Shown in pieces: positions 8,839 to 17,664 of a stretch of 64,000 bases of DNA. Numbering within the stretch: position 1 is the stretch's first letter; each line of letters begins with the position of its first letter. The translations under genes and the position numbers were made by a program. The stretch comes from Haladaptatus sp. ZSTT2 (GTDB taxonomy: Archaea; Halobacteriota; Halobacteria; Halobacteriales; Halococcaceae): positions 248,001 to 312,000 of the forward strand of contig NZ_JBAMHQ010000002.1 in the NCBI RefSeq assembly GCF_037081775.1. Direction: 5' to 3'. The notes under the pieces were generated by a model. It was not told where the DNA came from. It searched no databases and was given only the letters and a program-made list of their open reading frames with translations.

Positions 8839-9444
8839 ATGCCCGAGGAGATACTCGACGGCGTGTTCGACATCACCTGCGCCGGAACTGGACAATCTCG
8901 CTTTCGCGCGTTCCTCTTCGCCGACGGAACACTGGTCGATACCGGCCTCGCGGACACTACCGACGCCCTGCTCGACGGCATCGTGCAGACGGGTGTCGAG
9001 GTCGAACGGGTCGCCATCACGCACGCCGATCGTGACCACGTCGGCGGCCTCGATGCCGTCATCGAGACGCACGATCCCAAGGTGTTCCTCCCGGTGGGCG
9101 CGGACCCCGATGTCGCGGGTGAGGTCGATCACTACTACGGCGACGGCGACACCGTCGGGCCGTTCGAGGCCGTCCACATGCCCGGCCACAGCGATCACCA
9201 CCACGTCTTGATAGACGAGGAGGCGGGGATAGCCGTCCTCGCGGACGCGCTCTTTGGATCGGACCAGCGGGGGCTCCCCGCGGGCTACTTCCACCTCCCC
9301 CCGGGGCAGTTCACCGACGACCTGAACCTCGCGGAGGAGTCCCTCGAGAAGTTACTCGACTACGAGTTCGAGGTCGGGCTGGTGTTCCACGGCTCCTCGG
9401 TACTGGAAGGCGCGAGCGACCGCATCGCGGCGTACGTCTACTGA
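8839..9444 (+). CDS. MBL-fold metallo-hydrolase
   Basis: A 201-residue metallo-beta-lactamase-fold protein. The metal-binding signature is ITHADRDHVGG, with Asp in place of the second His of the usual HxHxDH, a variant also seen in the MBL protein at 61291-61953. MPGHSDHHHV supplies the second His, LADALFGSD the bridging Asp, and LVFHGSS the last His. Such enzymes hydrolyse thioesters, lactones, phosphodiesters or sulfur compounds at a di-metal centre. The substrate is unknown. It is monocistronic with a probable leaderless promoter. Confidence 0.88.
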   Translation: MPEEILDGVFDITCAGTGQSRFRAFLFADGTLVDTGLADTTDALLDGIVQTGVEVERVAITHADRDHVGGLDAVIETHDPKVFLPVGADPDVAGEVDHYYGDGDTVGPFEAVHMPGHSDHHHVLIDEEAGIAVLADALFGSDQRGLPAGYFHLPPGQFTDDLNLAEESLEKLLDYEFEVGLVFHGSSVLEGASDRIAAYVY

Positions 9445-9620
9445 ACGCGCTCGGCCACGTCGAGTCTCGAGCGGAGCGCCGCGTGGACCCCTTCCTCGCC
9501 GGCGACCCAGTCGCCGACACATTAGAGGTCGTGCGCGTCGGCGGCCGTGAGCGGGTCACGGTCGATGCCATCGTCGGGGAGCGCCACGCTCAGACCGACC
9601 GCATCCACCCACCGTCGACG
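9438..9620 (-). pseudogene. Relic of an FAD/NAD(P)-dependent oxidoreductase C-terminus
   Basis: Read leftwards, the DNA gives DGIDRDPLTAADAHDL, a stop (TAA at 9522-9524), then CVGDWVAGEEGVHAALRS and AERVQ before TAG at 9438. The second part matches the C-terminal FAD-domain signature of phytoene-desaturase/amine-oxidase-type flavoproteins, where 'GDW..G.GVHAA..SG..AA..V' is typical. The upstream frame just to the right (9590-9690) instead contains AIPVDGGW, a phrase common at SDR C-termini. The area is probably a mosaic of two decayed genes. Confidence 0.55.
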
Positions 9621-9795
9621 GGGATGGCGTCGCCGGCCTCGTCGCTGACGAGTTTCATCAGCTCCGGAGCGGTCCGGTTCACCTTCACCCCCGCGTCGCC
9701 GCAGGCGGCGTAGACCATCTGTGGCACGTCGTAGAGGGCGGTCCTCGACTCACGTCGCTCACTGCACATCCCGGATCGAATGGCGTATCTGCTGA

Positions 9796-9872
9796 ATACG
9801 CGCCTTCTATTCAGCACGGTTGCAAAAATCTCACCAATCCCTGTCAGAAGGTGCGTGCTGAACTTAGAGGGT
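9796..9872. repeat. Dispersed 77-bp repeat, copy 2
   Basis: The same sequence and orientation as 3570-3646, with two differences by eye in the GTTG(TAG/CAA)AAATC stretch. The flanks differ on both sides, so the repeat boundaries are real. GCGTATCTGCTGAATACGC at its left edge is a near-palindrome. Confidence 0.8.
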
Positions 9873-10090
9873 CTATACAGTATCGAATACGACACCGGTA
9901 ATCTGGACTAGTGCACTACCATCGGGGCATTCGGTCACATCGAATATTCTAGCCGTGTACACCGACAACAGCGAGCTGAAGTCCCTAAGACTGACGAATT
10001 GATAGATGAGCGTGGACGCTACTTTCCGGATGCCGAACGGGGCTGAACCAAGAGCGATCAATCAATAAGGGTTGTAACCACGACCACCCA
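9873..10090. other. Intergenic with a possible small leftward frame
   Basis: A leftward frame of 62 codons (9873-10061) contains LIYQFVSLRDFSSLLSVYTA. It has no recognised domain and runs into the repeat. It may be another relic. It is not called as a gene. Confidence 0.3.
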
Positions 10091-10600
10091 CTAAATCATG
10101 GACTGGTCCGTGCTAGGACGAAGAAATGAGTCCTCCACGAGTCCGTCCAGATAGTCGTTGATGCCCTCCGCGATGAGTTGCCGTCGCTTGGCGAGGAACT
10201 CCTCGTAGTTCTCAACTTTCCAGAGCCGTTCACCTAGCGGAATAAACGCGGGTTCCAGCGCACCTAAATGATTCTCACGGACGTTTGGGAGATACTCAGT
10301 CGGTCGTGAATCGAATATGTCGAGGTTTCCCGATTGGGTGAGCGGGACACGGTTCGCGATTTCATTCACACGCTTCCTGTCGTGGTGGTTGTTCCCCGAA
10401 TCGTATCCTGCCCGTTCTAATTGGGCTCGCGGGAAGATATGATGAATTTGAATTTCGTAACGATCTCCACCGTCACAATCCAAACCTTGCAACTGAGCCG
10501 GTATGGATGACAAATCTTTAAAATAATCATTAAGTAAGAGGCGACACCTCAGAAAGAGGATGTTCTCTAATGACCAAACTGACCAACCTGAACTGCAATC
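10091..10600 (-). pseudogene. C-terminal HNH domain of a GmrSD/DUF262-type nuclease, 5' truncated
   Basis: The leftward frame carries YEIQIHHIFPRAQLERAGYD, an HNH-type motif, followed by VNEIANRVPLTQSGNL, STEYLP-like (RPTEYLPNV) and FLAKRRQLIAEGINDYLDGL. This order matches the C-terminal DUF1524/HNH part of GmrSD type IV restriction enzymes and DUF262 proteins. The expected N-terminal ParB-like DUF262 domain (about 350 residues) is absent. The homologous stretch stops near 10600, where the divergent monooxygenase begins. It is a remnant of a defence gene. Confidence 0.7.
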
Positions 10601-10648
10601 GGTACCGACACCCGCTGTAGCGACCACCGCAGCGGAGGAATTGGGCCG

Positions 10649-12475
10649 ATGAGCTCGCCAGAGCAGATGTCCGATGGCGACATCGACCATGCGACCGAGA
10701 CGGCACAGGCGTACCTGGAGGAGCTCGAGGATGCGATGCGCCGGGAGGATGCCGCCGCTGCGGCGGAGATGTTCTGTGAGTCGAGCTACTGGCGCGACCT
10801 GGTCGCGTTTACCTGGAACATCAAGACGGTGGAGAATCCCAGTGGCGTCGAGGACATGCTCGAGGAGACACTCACGCACATCGGTCCGTCGGACTTCGAG
10901 CTTAGCGAGCCGGCGGAGGAGGAAGATGGGATCATCACCGCCTGGTTCACCTTCGAGACCGAGGTGGGTCGTGGTGAGGGTGTCGTCCGGCTGAAAGATG
11001 GCGGTGCGTGGACCTTCCTGACCGCACTGACGGAGCTGAAGGGGCATGAGGAGCCCAAGGGCAGAGACCGACCGATAGGCGCAGAGCCGGTTGCGGACCC
11101 AGACCGCAAAACGTGGACAGAGCGCCGTGAGGAGGAGCTGGAGAACCTGGGGTACACCGAACAGCCGCACACCGTGATCATCGGTGGGGGACAGGGCGGC
11201 ATCGCACTCGGTGCACGGCTCCGCCAGCTCGGCGTGCCCACGATCATCGTCGAGAAGAACGACCGGCCGGGCGACTCCTGGCGCAACCGGTACAAGGGGC
11301 TCGCGCTGCACGACCCCGTCTGGTACGACCACCTCCCGTATATCAAGTTCCCCGACAACTGGCCGGTGTTCTCACCGAAGGACAAGCTCGGCGATTGGCT
11401 GGAAATGTACACGCAGGTGATGGAGCTGAACTACTGGTCGAAGACCGAGGCCACCAGTGCACAGTACGACGAGGAGACGGGCACCTGGGAGGTCGAGGTC
11501 AACCGCGACGGTGAGGAGCTCGTGCTGCGCCCACAAGAGCTCGTGATGGCGACGGGCATGAGCGGCAAGCCCAACGTACCCGACCTCTCCGGTGAGGAGC
11601 GCTTCAGCGGCGAGGTACACCACTCATCCGAGCACCCCGGCCCCGACGAGGAGTATGAGGGCAAGTCCGTGGTAGTGGTGGGCTCGAACAACTCAGCCCA
11701 CGACATCTGTGAGGGGCTCTGGGAGGTCGGCGCGGATGTGACGATGGTGCAGCGGTCATCGACGCACGTCGTCAAGACGGACTCAGTGCTGGAGCACGCA
11801 CTCGGTGATCTGTACTCCGAGCAGGCCGTCGAGAACGGCATCAACACCCACCGGGCGGACATGATCTTCGCATCCGTCCCGTACCGCATCATGCATGAGT
11901 TCGAAAAACCCAAGTATGACACGATCAGGGAGATCGACGCCGACTTTTACGAGGCGCTAGAGGACGCCGGATTCATGATCGACTTTGGTCCCGACGACTC
12001 GGGGCTGTTCATGAAGTACCTCCGCCGTGGCTCGGGCTACTACATCGACACCGGCGCCAGTCAGCTCATTATCGACGGTGAGGTCGCGGTGGCCCGTGGG
12101 CAGGTGACCGAGTTCACCGAGGATGCGATCCTGCTGGAGGATGGCACCGAACTCCCCGCCGACCTTGTCGTGTACGCCACGGGGTACGGCTCGATGAACG
12201 GCTGGGTGGCCGGTCTGATGGATGAGGAGACGGCGCGGCAGGCGGGGAAGGTCTGGGGGCTCGGCTCAGACACGCCCAAAGACCCCGGACCGTGGGAGGG
12301 CGAGCAGCGCAACATGTGGAAGCCGACGCAGGTGGAACAACTGTGGTTCCACGGTGGCAACCTGCACCAGTCACGCCACTACTCGCTGTATCTGGCGCTG
12401 CAGCTGAAGGCACGTTATGAGGAGATCCCCACGCCGGTGTACGGCAGGCAGGAAGTCCACCACGAGGGGATCTAG
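10649..12475 (+). CDS. Flavin monooxygenase with N-terminal SnoaL-like domain
   Basis: A 608-residue protein. Residues 1-140 resemble a SnoaL/NTF2-like domain (AQAYLEELEDAMRREDAAAA, then a WRDLVAFTWNIKT block). From about residue 170 an FAD Rossmann motif appears (VIIGGGQGGIALGARL), with GDSWRNRYKGLALHDP typical of flavin monooxygenases, and an NADPH motif VVVGSNNSAHDICEGL near residue 345. The C-terminus has WFHGGNLHQSRHYS. This architecture is known from bacterial and fungal FMO-like enzymes that oxidise hydrophobic ketones or aromatics. Codon choice (heavy GAG/CTG/GGG) looks different from the neighbouring genes, and it lies on the break of a truncated gene, so transfer is likely. Confidence 0.92.
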   Translation: MSSPEQMSDGDIDHATETAQAYLEELEDAMRREDAAAAAEMFCESSYWRDLVAFTWNIKTVENPSGVEDMLEETLTHIGPSDFELSEPAEEEDGIITAWFTFETEVGRGEGVVRLKDGGAWTFLTALTELKGHEEPKGRDRPIGAEPVADPDRKTWTERREEELENLGYTEQPHTVIIGGGQGGIALGARLRQLGVPTIIVEKNDRPGDSWRNRYKGLALHDPVWYDHLPYIKFPDNWPVFSPKDKLGDWLEMYTQVMELNYWSKTEATSAQYDEETGTWEVEVNRDGEELVLRPQELVMATGMSGKPNVPDLSGEERFSGEVHHSSEHPGPDEEYEGKSVVVVGSNNSAHDICEGLWEVGADVTMVQRSSTHVVKTDSVLEHALGDLYSEQAVENGINTHRADMIFASVPYRIMHEFEKPKYDTIREIDADFYEALEDAGFMIDFGPDDSGLFMKYLRRGSGYYIDTGASQLIIDGEVAVARGQVTEFTEDAILLEDGTELPADLVVYATGYGSMNGWVAGLMDEETARQAGKVWGLGSDTPKDPGPWEGEQRNMWKPTQVEQLWFHGGNLHQSRHYSLYLALQLKARYEEIPTPVYGRQEVHHEGI

Positions 12476-12913
12476 CGGCCGCTCTCCCAAGGATTGTCGC
12501 CTGACAGGCGATACCCCTTCGGAGATCGGATGGCTGGTCGGCATCACCTCAAGTGGTGCTCGCCGTCCGCACTCACCGGCCGAACTGCGCCGCAGGTGGT
12601 GTGTCCATCGCAAGCACGTGCGCCCCGACCAGATTCATTTCCACCTCGAGGCGGGCCGCCAGTGAGATCAGCTCCTCACGGGCGGCCCAGCTCACACACG
12701 CATCGGCACCGATCCGTTCGTTCGAGCGCTCGCCTTAGCCCCGCTCGTCGAGTTCGGCAGCGACCCCGAACTCGAACGTGTTCGTCGCGAACTAGACCGC
12801 GCCGAGAAACTGGAGGCGGCGGAATGACCGCCTCAATCACCGTCGGCGGTCTCATCGACGAACCGTCGCGCCGTGTCGATTACTTTGGGATCACCCCAAG
12901 GGCCTCGACGAGC
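12476..12913. other. Gene-fragment region
   Basis: A rightward frame open from 12666 to the TGA at 12825-12827 contains LAPLVEFGSDPELERVRREL and overlaps an ATG (12824) whose frame starts MTASITVGGLIDEPSRRVDY. The stop/start overlap looks like a real operon junction that has since decayed, and both pieces are too short to assign. Confidence 0.35.
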
Positions 12914-13309
12914 GGTTCCATCTCACCGAGCTGGCCACGGCGAATACCGTGATCAACCACAACGTGATCGAGGATATCTCCAGCGCCGAGACGATCCTGT
13001 CGGAAGCCGTTAAGATCGACGGAGACGGGAGTGGCCTGACGTTCCAGGCGAACAAGTTCCTCGTCGCGGTCGGTCTCAATAATAAAAACGGTACTGATGA
13101 CGGGAGTCGAGACCTATCCAGTGATCGACGCAAAAAACAACTGGTGGGGAAGTGTGGACGGTCCTGAGGAAGCAACGTTCAATCAGGACGCTGATGAGGA
13201 CGGTCGTAGAGATGTTATTGGGAATGCCACGGTCAAGCCGTTCCTCCGCAATCCTCCAGGTAAGGAGAGGCAGGGCAAGGGCAACGGAAAAACAGTGCTA
13301 GCAGGGTAG
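12914..13309 (+). pseudogene. C-terminus of a right-handed beta-helix protein, frameshifted
   Basis: Two rightward frames join to give one recognisable product: FHLTELATANTVINHNVIED up to GLNNKNGT, then, after a shift near 13095, VIDAKNNWWGSVDGPEEATF and DADEDGRRDVIGNATVKPFL. 'NNWWGSxDGP' followed by an Asp-rich loop and PFL is typical of the last coils of secreted parallel beta-helix (NosD/pectin-lyase-like) proteins in haloarchaea. The N-terminal two-thirds and the signal peptide are missing. Confidence 0.65.
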
Positions 13310-13362
13310 GCGACATCGCGCAGCGATTGCGTCGAGTATCTACCCCTTTTGACGACCGCTGA

Positions 13363-15405
13363 CTACGACTGGCCGCGATCGTCGCCGTCTCGTCCCTGGT
13401 TGCCAGACCCGGAGCCGAGTTCCTTGAGGACGTAGAGGCCGCCGTTTCGGTCGGAGGCGTATATCCAGGGTGCGTTGGGCACTTTGTAGATGCCCCAGAC
13501 GTCCTGGATACCACCGTTCTCCGTCTCGAACTCCGGTCCCGTCTCGTTGTACCGCGCAACTTCGACCGGGTTGTACGGATCGCTGATGTCGAGGACCAAG
13601 ACGCCGTTCGAGTACCAGGAGACGTACACCTTGTCACCCTCGACGATGACGTTGTGAACCGAGTAGGTACCACGTTCGTCACAGCTTTCGTCGCCGGGGT
13701 TGGCGCTGCATACCGTATCGAACTGGCTGGCGAGCACCGGGTTCGCCTCGTTGGCGTAGTCCCAGATGCGGATGTTGCCCCAGCGACCGAAGCCGGAGAC
13801 AATCTCGAGACCCACACCGGACGCACCGACCACGAGTTCGCTGTCGTCGGCGACGCCGAAGATGGCGAGGCCGGTCGAGTGGCCGACGAACACGCCGGGA
13901 AGGTTGACCGGGTCGCCTCCCATCGTCACAAGGCCATCACCGCGTGCCTCGTCGTTGAAGACAACGGCGCCGTCGTATCCGGCCGCCTCCGCGTTGTCAA
14001 TCTTTTCGGTGAACGCGCAGACGCCACGCTGGATGACTGCGATGTGCGTTCCGTTCGTGGTGGGTGCTGGCGGAATCGGATCGCCGTTACATGCCAGACC
14101 CACGTACGTGGTAGTTCCGCTCAGTACGCCGCCGGGACGGTTAGCGATCGGTGACGTAATCGCTCCTTCCGCTGCGGGGTACTCGCCGGCGTTGGGGCCC
14201 TCAGCAATCTCGAACGTAAGCGAGTACGGGTCGAAGTCCTCCTCGGTCTCGACCACGACGCTTCCGTCGGCTGTTGGCCACGCCTGGTGACTGTTGACCT
14301 CGCCGTCGCCCGCGCTCGGGTCGATGGCCTGCGAGACGAATTGCGGATTCGTCGGGTCGCTGATGTCAAGGAGGACCAGTCCGGCGTCCCAGTTGGCGAG
14401 GTACGCGTGGGTTCCGTCATCGCTGATGGTGATGTCGTGCAGGAAGCGGTTTTGGGAGGAACCGAAGCCGTCGAACAGGTAGGCGTCCGCCTGAAGGATC
14501 TGACCAAAGTCGGTAGTGGTGAACCAGTTTATACTGGAGTCGAACAGGCTCTCTGCCCCCCACGCGCCTACGAGAGTCGGATTCGTCGGGTCGGTGATGT
14601 CGAAGATTTGGAAGTTGCCCAACTCGCTTTCGACCACGGCGGCGACGTAGTCCTTCGAACCCTGGGTGAAGAGCCACGTATTGTGGACACCGAAGTCGAC
14701 GAAGCCGAAGGCATCTCTCAGGAGTTCGTTGATGTCGTCGGTCTGCACCGACGCGAGGTGTTCGGGTGCGAGTGGATCGTCGACGTTGTAGAGTTCGAAT
14801 CCACCTGGGCCACCGTCACACGGTTCGTTGGTGTGGGCGAGAATCGTCCCCGCGTTCATCGTTGCCACCTTGACGTCGTTCGTGCGGCTGCCCGCAACAG
14901 AAGGGATGCTGCCGACGTACTCTGGATTGTTGTTGTTGCGGACGTCGAAGACGGCGATTCCCGGTCCGACCAGGTTGTCGACCAGTTCACCGCTGCCGAA
15001 GCCGACACCCGTCCCGCAGGGGGTGTTGAACGTCCCGATGTAGGCGTAGCCCTCGTGGGCCCACACGTCGGTGGTTCCTTGGGGGAGTAGTCGCTCGCCA
15101 CGACCCGCGACGGCGAGGTTCTTCGTGACTTTCGCCGAGGGACCTTCGCTGACGATCTCGCTGGAGGTTGCGACGTCGTGTTCCATCAGCGGCAGGCTGG
15201 GATCCGGCGCGCCGTGCCCGTGCAATTCCCCTACATGAACGTCATCCTCGCCGGGTTCGTCCGTGATGGCGCCATCCGGGTGTGCCGAGGCGACTCCGGT
15301 AACGCCGCCGAGGCTGAGGAGACCGAGGGACGCGAGCATCGTTCGCCGTGAGACGGTGAGTCGGGAGTCAGACGACCGTTGTCGAGTTGTAAAGTTTGGC
15401 TTCAT
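13363..15405 (-). CDS. Tat-exported LVIVD-repeat beta-propeller protein with inserted PA domain
   Basis: A 680-residue secreted protein. ATG 15405 was chosen because MKPNF leads into the Tat signal VSRRTMLASLGLLSLGG, which ends at ASA. LVIVD repeats such as GPGIAVFDVRNNNNPEYVG, NFQIFDITDPTNPTLVG, LVLLDISDPTNPQFV and VLVLDISDPYNPVEV indicate a beta-propeller. Between repeats, about residues 400-500 contain a protease-associated (PA) domain: VGLACNGDPIPP, HIAVIQRGVCAFTEKI and AGYDGAVVFND. The likely location is the cell surface or outside the cell. PA domains often mediate substrate or partner binding. No protease domain is present. It is monocistronic. Confidence 0.9.
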   Translation of the reverse strand: MKPNFTTRQRSSDSRLTVSRRTMLASLGLLSLGGVTGVASAHPDGAITDEPGEDDVHVGELHGHGAPDPSLPLMEHDVATSSEIVSEGPSAKVTKNLAVAGRGERLLPQGTTDVWAHEGYAYIGTFNTPCGTGVGFGSGELVDNLVGPGIAVFDVRNNNNPEYVGSIPSVAGSRTNDVKVATMNAGTILAHTNEPCDGGPGGFELYNVDDPLAPEHLASVQTDDINELLRDAFGFVDFGVHNTWLFTQGSKDYVAAVVESELGNFQIFDITDPTNPTLVGAWGAESLFDSSINWFTTTDFGQILQADAYLFDGFGSSQNRFLHDITISDDGTHAYLANWDAGLVLLDISDPTNPQFVSQAIDPSAGDGEVNSHQAWPTADGSVVVETEEDFDPYSLTFEIAEGPNAGEYPAAEGAITSPIANRPGGVLSGTTTYVGLACNGDPIPPAPTTNGTHIAVIQRGVCAFTEKIDNAEAAGYDGAVVFNDEARGDGLVTMGGDPVNLPGVFVGHSTGLAIFGVADDSELVVGASGVGLEIVSGFGRWGNIRIWDYANEANPVLASQFDTVCSANPGDESCDERGTYSVHNVIVEGDKVYVSWYSNGVLVLDISDPYNPVEVARYNETGPEFETENGGIQDVWGIYKVPNAPWIYASDRNGGLYVLKELGSGSGNQGRDGDDRGQS

Positions 15406-15502
15406 AATCACGCCATCTGTGTCCAATGGCTCGGTAACATTTGTTGCATGACAATATAGCTTTATTTACATTAATTATGTCATATGGATATTCCCCGATT
15501 GT

Positions 15503-15730
15503 TCACCGACCGAGCCTCACGACTCGAACCAAGTCGGTTGGGAGTTGCTGGATCACGTCACCGAGACACCCGATGCTCTCGACGGTCGCCAATAGCTCAC
15601 CGAAATCGTCCGCGAGAAGATGGATACTGGTCTCGTCGTGAAGATCGAGGCGAGTCATGGGGCCGTCGGCGAGAAGTTCGAGCACTCCCAAACGGTAGGC
15701 TGACTGGGAGCGAAACGCGACATCATCCAA
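15503..15730 (-). pseudogene. Degenerate N-terminus of a FilR1-type regulator
   Basis: A leftward frame of 75 codons starts with VAFRSQSAYRLGVLELLADG and PMTRLDLHDET, closely paralleling the wHTH of the regulator at 7299-8111 (AHRVGVLETLRDGPANRREL). It then loses the recognition helix and continues as EXGELLATVESIGCLGDVIQ-like sequence resembling a later part. The protein is internally deleted and far too short, so it is probably non-functional. Confidence 0.6.
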
Positions 15731-16043
15731 TGGATGGGGTGTTGATATAGTGGCGCAGTTCGTCTCTATTACGGGCTATAAGGACATTTGATTGGCAGGT
15801 CGTACACAGTTAGTATCGTTGCTCTATCTTTGTATGCGTCGAACTGATCACCGACTCAGGTTCGGATGATTTCGTCCTCGTCTTCGAATTCGACTATTCG
15901 ACGTTACGAGGAGATTCGTTCTCCACCCCCTTGTAGTCAAAACCTGCCACAGGGCCTTTTCTGCATTTCGGTCAAAAAAGAGACGGTAATATTTCGGTGA
16001 CAACACAGCCGCTTTGTGTCTCAGAAGCCCATAGCTCAGTAAG
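15731..16043. other. Intergenic upstream of the proline operon
   Basis: No gene was seen. A TATA-like GGTAATATTTC at about 15988-15998 could start the proline operon with a leader of some 20-30 nucleotides. Confidence 0.4.
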
Positions 16044-16820
16044 ATGGTACACGTCAGCGTCATTGGATGCGGAAATATGGGGAGCGCCCTCGTGCGGGGT
16101 CTCTCCAAGACTGGAACCCATACGATAACAGCCTGTGACGTCGACCCGCAGGCGCTTGCCTCGGTCGAAGCGTACTGCGAAACGACGACCACCGACCTCG
16201 CAATCGCAGCCGAAGCGCCGATCGTTTTCGTCGTCGTCAAACCCGCCCTCACCGCGGATATCGTCTCCGAACTCGACCTCTCGCCAGACCAAACGCTCGT
16301 CTCTATCGCTGCAGGTGTTTCGACGTCGGTGCTCGAAGCGAAGACGGACGCCGACGTTATTCGAGTCATGCCGAACCTCGCGGCTGCGACTGGTGACATG
16401 GCAGCAGCCGTCTCCGGGGCACAACTCCCCGACGACGTGGCCGAACTTCTCAGCGACGTCGGCGTGTTCGTCGAAGTTGATGAGGCACAGATGCACATCT
16501 CGACGGCGGTCAATGGGAGCGGCCCCGCATTCGTCTTCTATCTGCTGAATGCGATGAAACAAGCGGGCGTCGACGGTGGCTTAGACCCCGCGGACGCTGA
16601 AATCCTCGCTGCCCAAACGTTCAAGGGTGCTGCAGAGACCGTCCTCGCCTCTGAGAAATCTATCGACGAACTCATCGACGATGTCTGTTCACCGAAGGGG
16701 ACGACCATCGAAGGGATGGAGGTCCTTCGAGAGAGCACCGCCGAGAAAGCGGTTTCAGACGCAGTGGCGGCTGCAGAACGGCGGTCTGTGGAATTAGCAC
16801 GAGGGACTGACGATGAGTGA
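16044..16820 (+). CDS. proC: Pyrroline-5-carboxylate reductase
   Basis: 258 residues. It catalyses the last step of proline synthesis, NAD(P)H reduction of 1-pyrroline-5-carboxylate. The N-terminal Rossmann motif is [30 protein letters not shown] and the C-terminal signature [15 protein letters not shown] (the family's SPGGTT region) are diagnostic. It is the first gene of a proC-proB-proA operon, with its stop overlapping the proB start by 8 bases, so translation is probably coupled. Confidence 0.97.
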   Translation: MVHVSVIGCGNMGSALVRGLSKTGTHTITACDVDPQALASVEAYCETTTTDLAIAAEAPIVFVVVKPALTADIVSELDLSPDQTLVSIAAGVSTSVLEAKTDADVIRVMPNLAAATGDMAAAVSGAQLPDDVAELLSDVGVFVEVDEAQMHISTAVNGSGPAFVFYLLNAMKQAGVDGGLDPADAEILAAQTFKGAAETVLASEKSIDELIDDVCSPKGTTIEGMEVLRESTAEKAVSDAVAAAERRSVELARGTDDE

Positions 16821-17664
16821 ACCGTCAGAGCTACTCGGGTCTGTCGAGGCAGACGAAGCCCAGCACGCACGACAGCTCGCGGCGGATGCCAACCTGGTCG
16901 TCGTCAAAGCGGGGACGAACTCGTTGACCGACGAACACTCCAACCTCGACGACGCGAAAGTCAACAAGCTTGTAACGGACGTGATGGATCTCCGCCGGCA
17001 GGGAAAACAGGTGTTGCTCGTGTCCTCCGGTGCGGTCGGGGCTGGAAAGGGTCTCCTTGGCCTCACAGACGAGACAGTCGAAGAGTCGCAGGCACTTTCG
17101 ACGGTGGGGCAATCACAACTCATGCGACGGTACACCGAGTACTTCGAGCAGTTCGACCAGACCGTCGCGCAGATTCTCTTGACGGAGAACGACTTAGAGG
17201 ACCCAGACCGGTTCACCAACTTCACGAACACCGTCGAAACACTCCTCCAGTGGGATATCGTCCCGATTATCAACGAGAACGACGCCGTCGCAACCGAAGA
17301 ACTCCGCATCGGTGACAACGACATGCTCTCCTCGTCGGTCGCAATCGGTATCGGTGCGCAACTTTTGGTCACGCTCACCGATGTCGGCGGCGTCTATACC
17401 GGAAACCCAAAGAAAGATTCGACCGCGACCCGCATCGAAGCTATCGGCAGTAACTATGCCGCGGTACAGAAGTTGGTCGACGCGAGTTCGACGCACGGAT
17501 TTGGTGGAATTCAGACGAAAGTCGCTGGCGCGCGTGCGGTGAGCGAACACGGCATTCCGGCCATCATCGCCAAATCCACCGCGGACGATGTGTTGGCCAA
17601 AATCAGTGCCGCAGAACCGGTGGGGACGATATTCATCCCGACGAACGGAGACGACGATGACTGA
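16813..17664 (+). CDS. proB: Glutamate 5-kinase
   Basis: 283 residues, the amino-acid-kinase domain only; the C-terminal PUA domain of many bacterial enzymes is absent. It phosphorylates glutamate to gamma-glutamyl phosphate. The substrate loop [12 protein letters not shown], the nucleotide/feedback region [36 protein letters not shown] and [15 protein letters not shown] are typical. Start ATG 16813 overlaps proC, and its 3' end overlaps proA by 8 bases. Confidence 0.97.
   Translation: MSEPSELLGSVEADEAQHARQLAADANLVVVKAGTNSLTDEHSNLDDAKVNKLVTDVMDLRRQGKQVLLVSSGAVGAGKGLLGLTDETVEESQALSTVGQSQLMRRYTEYFEQFDQTVAQILLTENDLEDPDRFTNFTNTVETLLQWDIVPIINENDAVATEELRIGDNDMLSSSVAIGIGAQLLVTLTDVGGVYTGNPKKDSTATRIEAIGSNYAAVQKLVDASSTHGFGGIQTKVAGARAVSEHGIPAIIAKSTADDVLAKISAAEPVGTIFIPTNGDDDD

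Noticed and set aside
8322-9080. Leftward open frame of 252 codons
   Set aside because: It mostly mirrors the MBL-fold gene and the empty gap before it; low-complexity composition.
10600-11332. Upstream continuation of the leftward HNH frame
   Set aside because: Beyond about 10600 the frame is only antisense to the monooxygenase and loses all similarity to DUF262 proteins.
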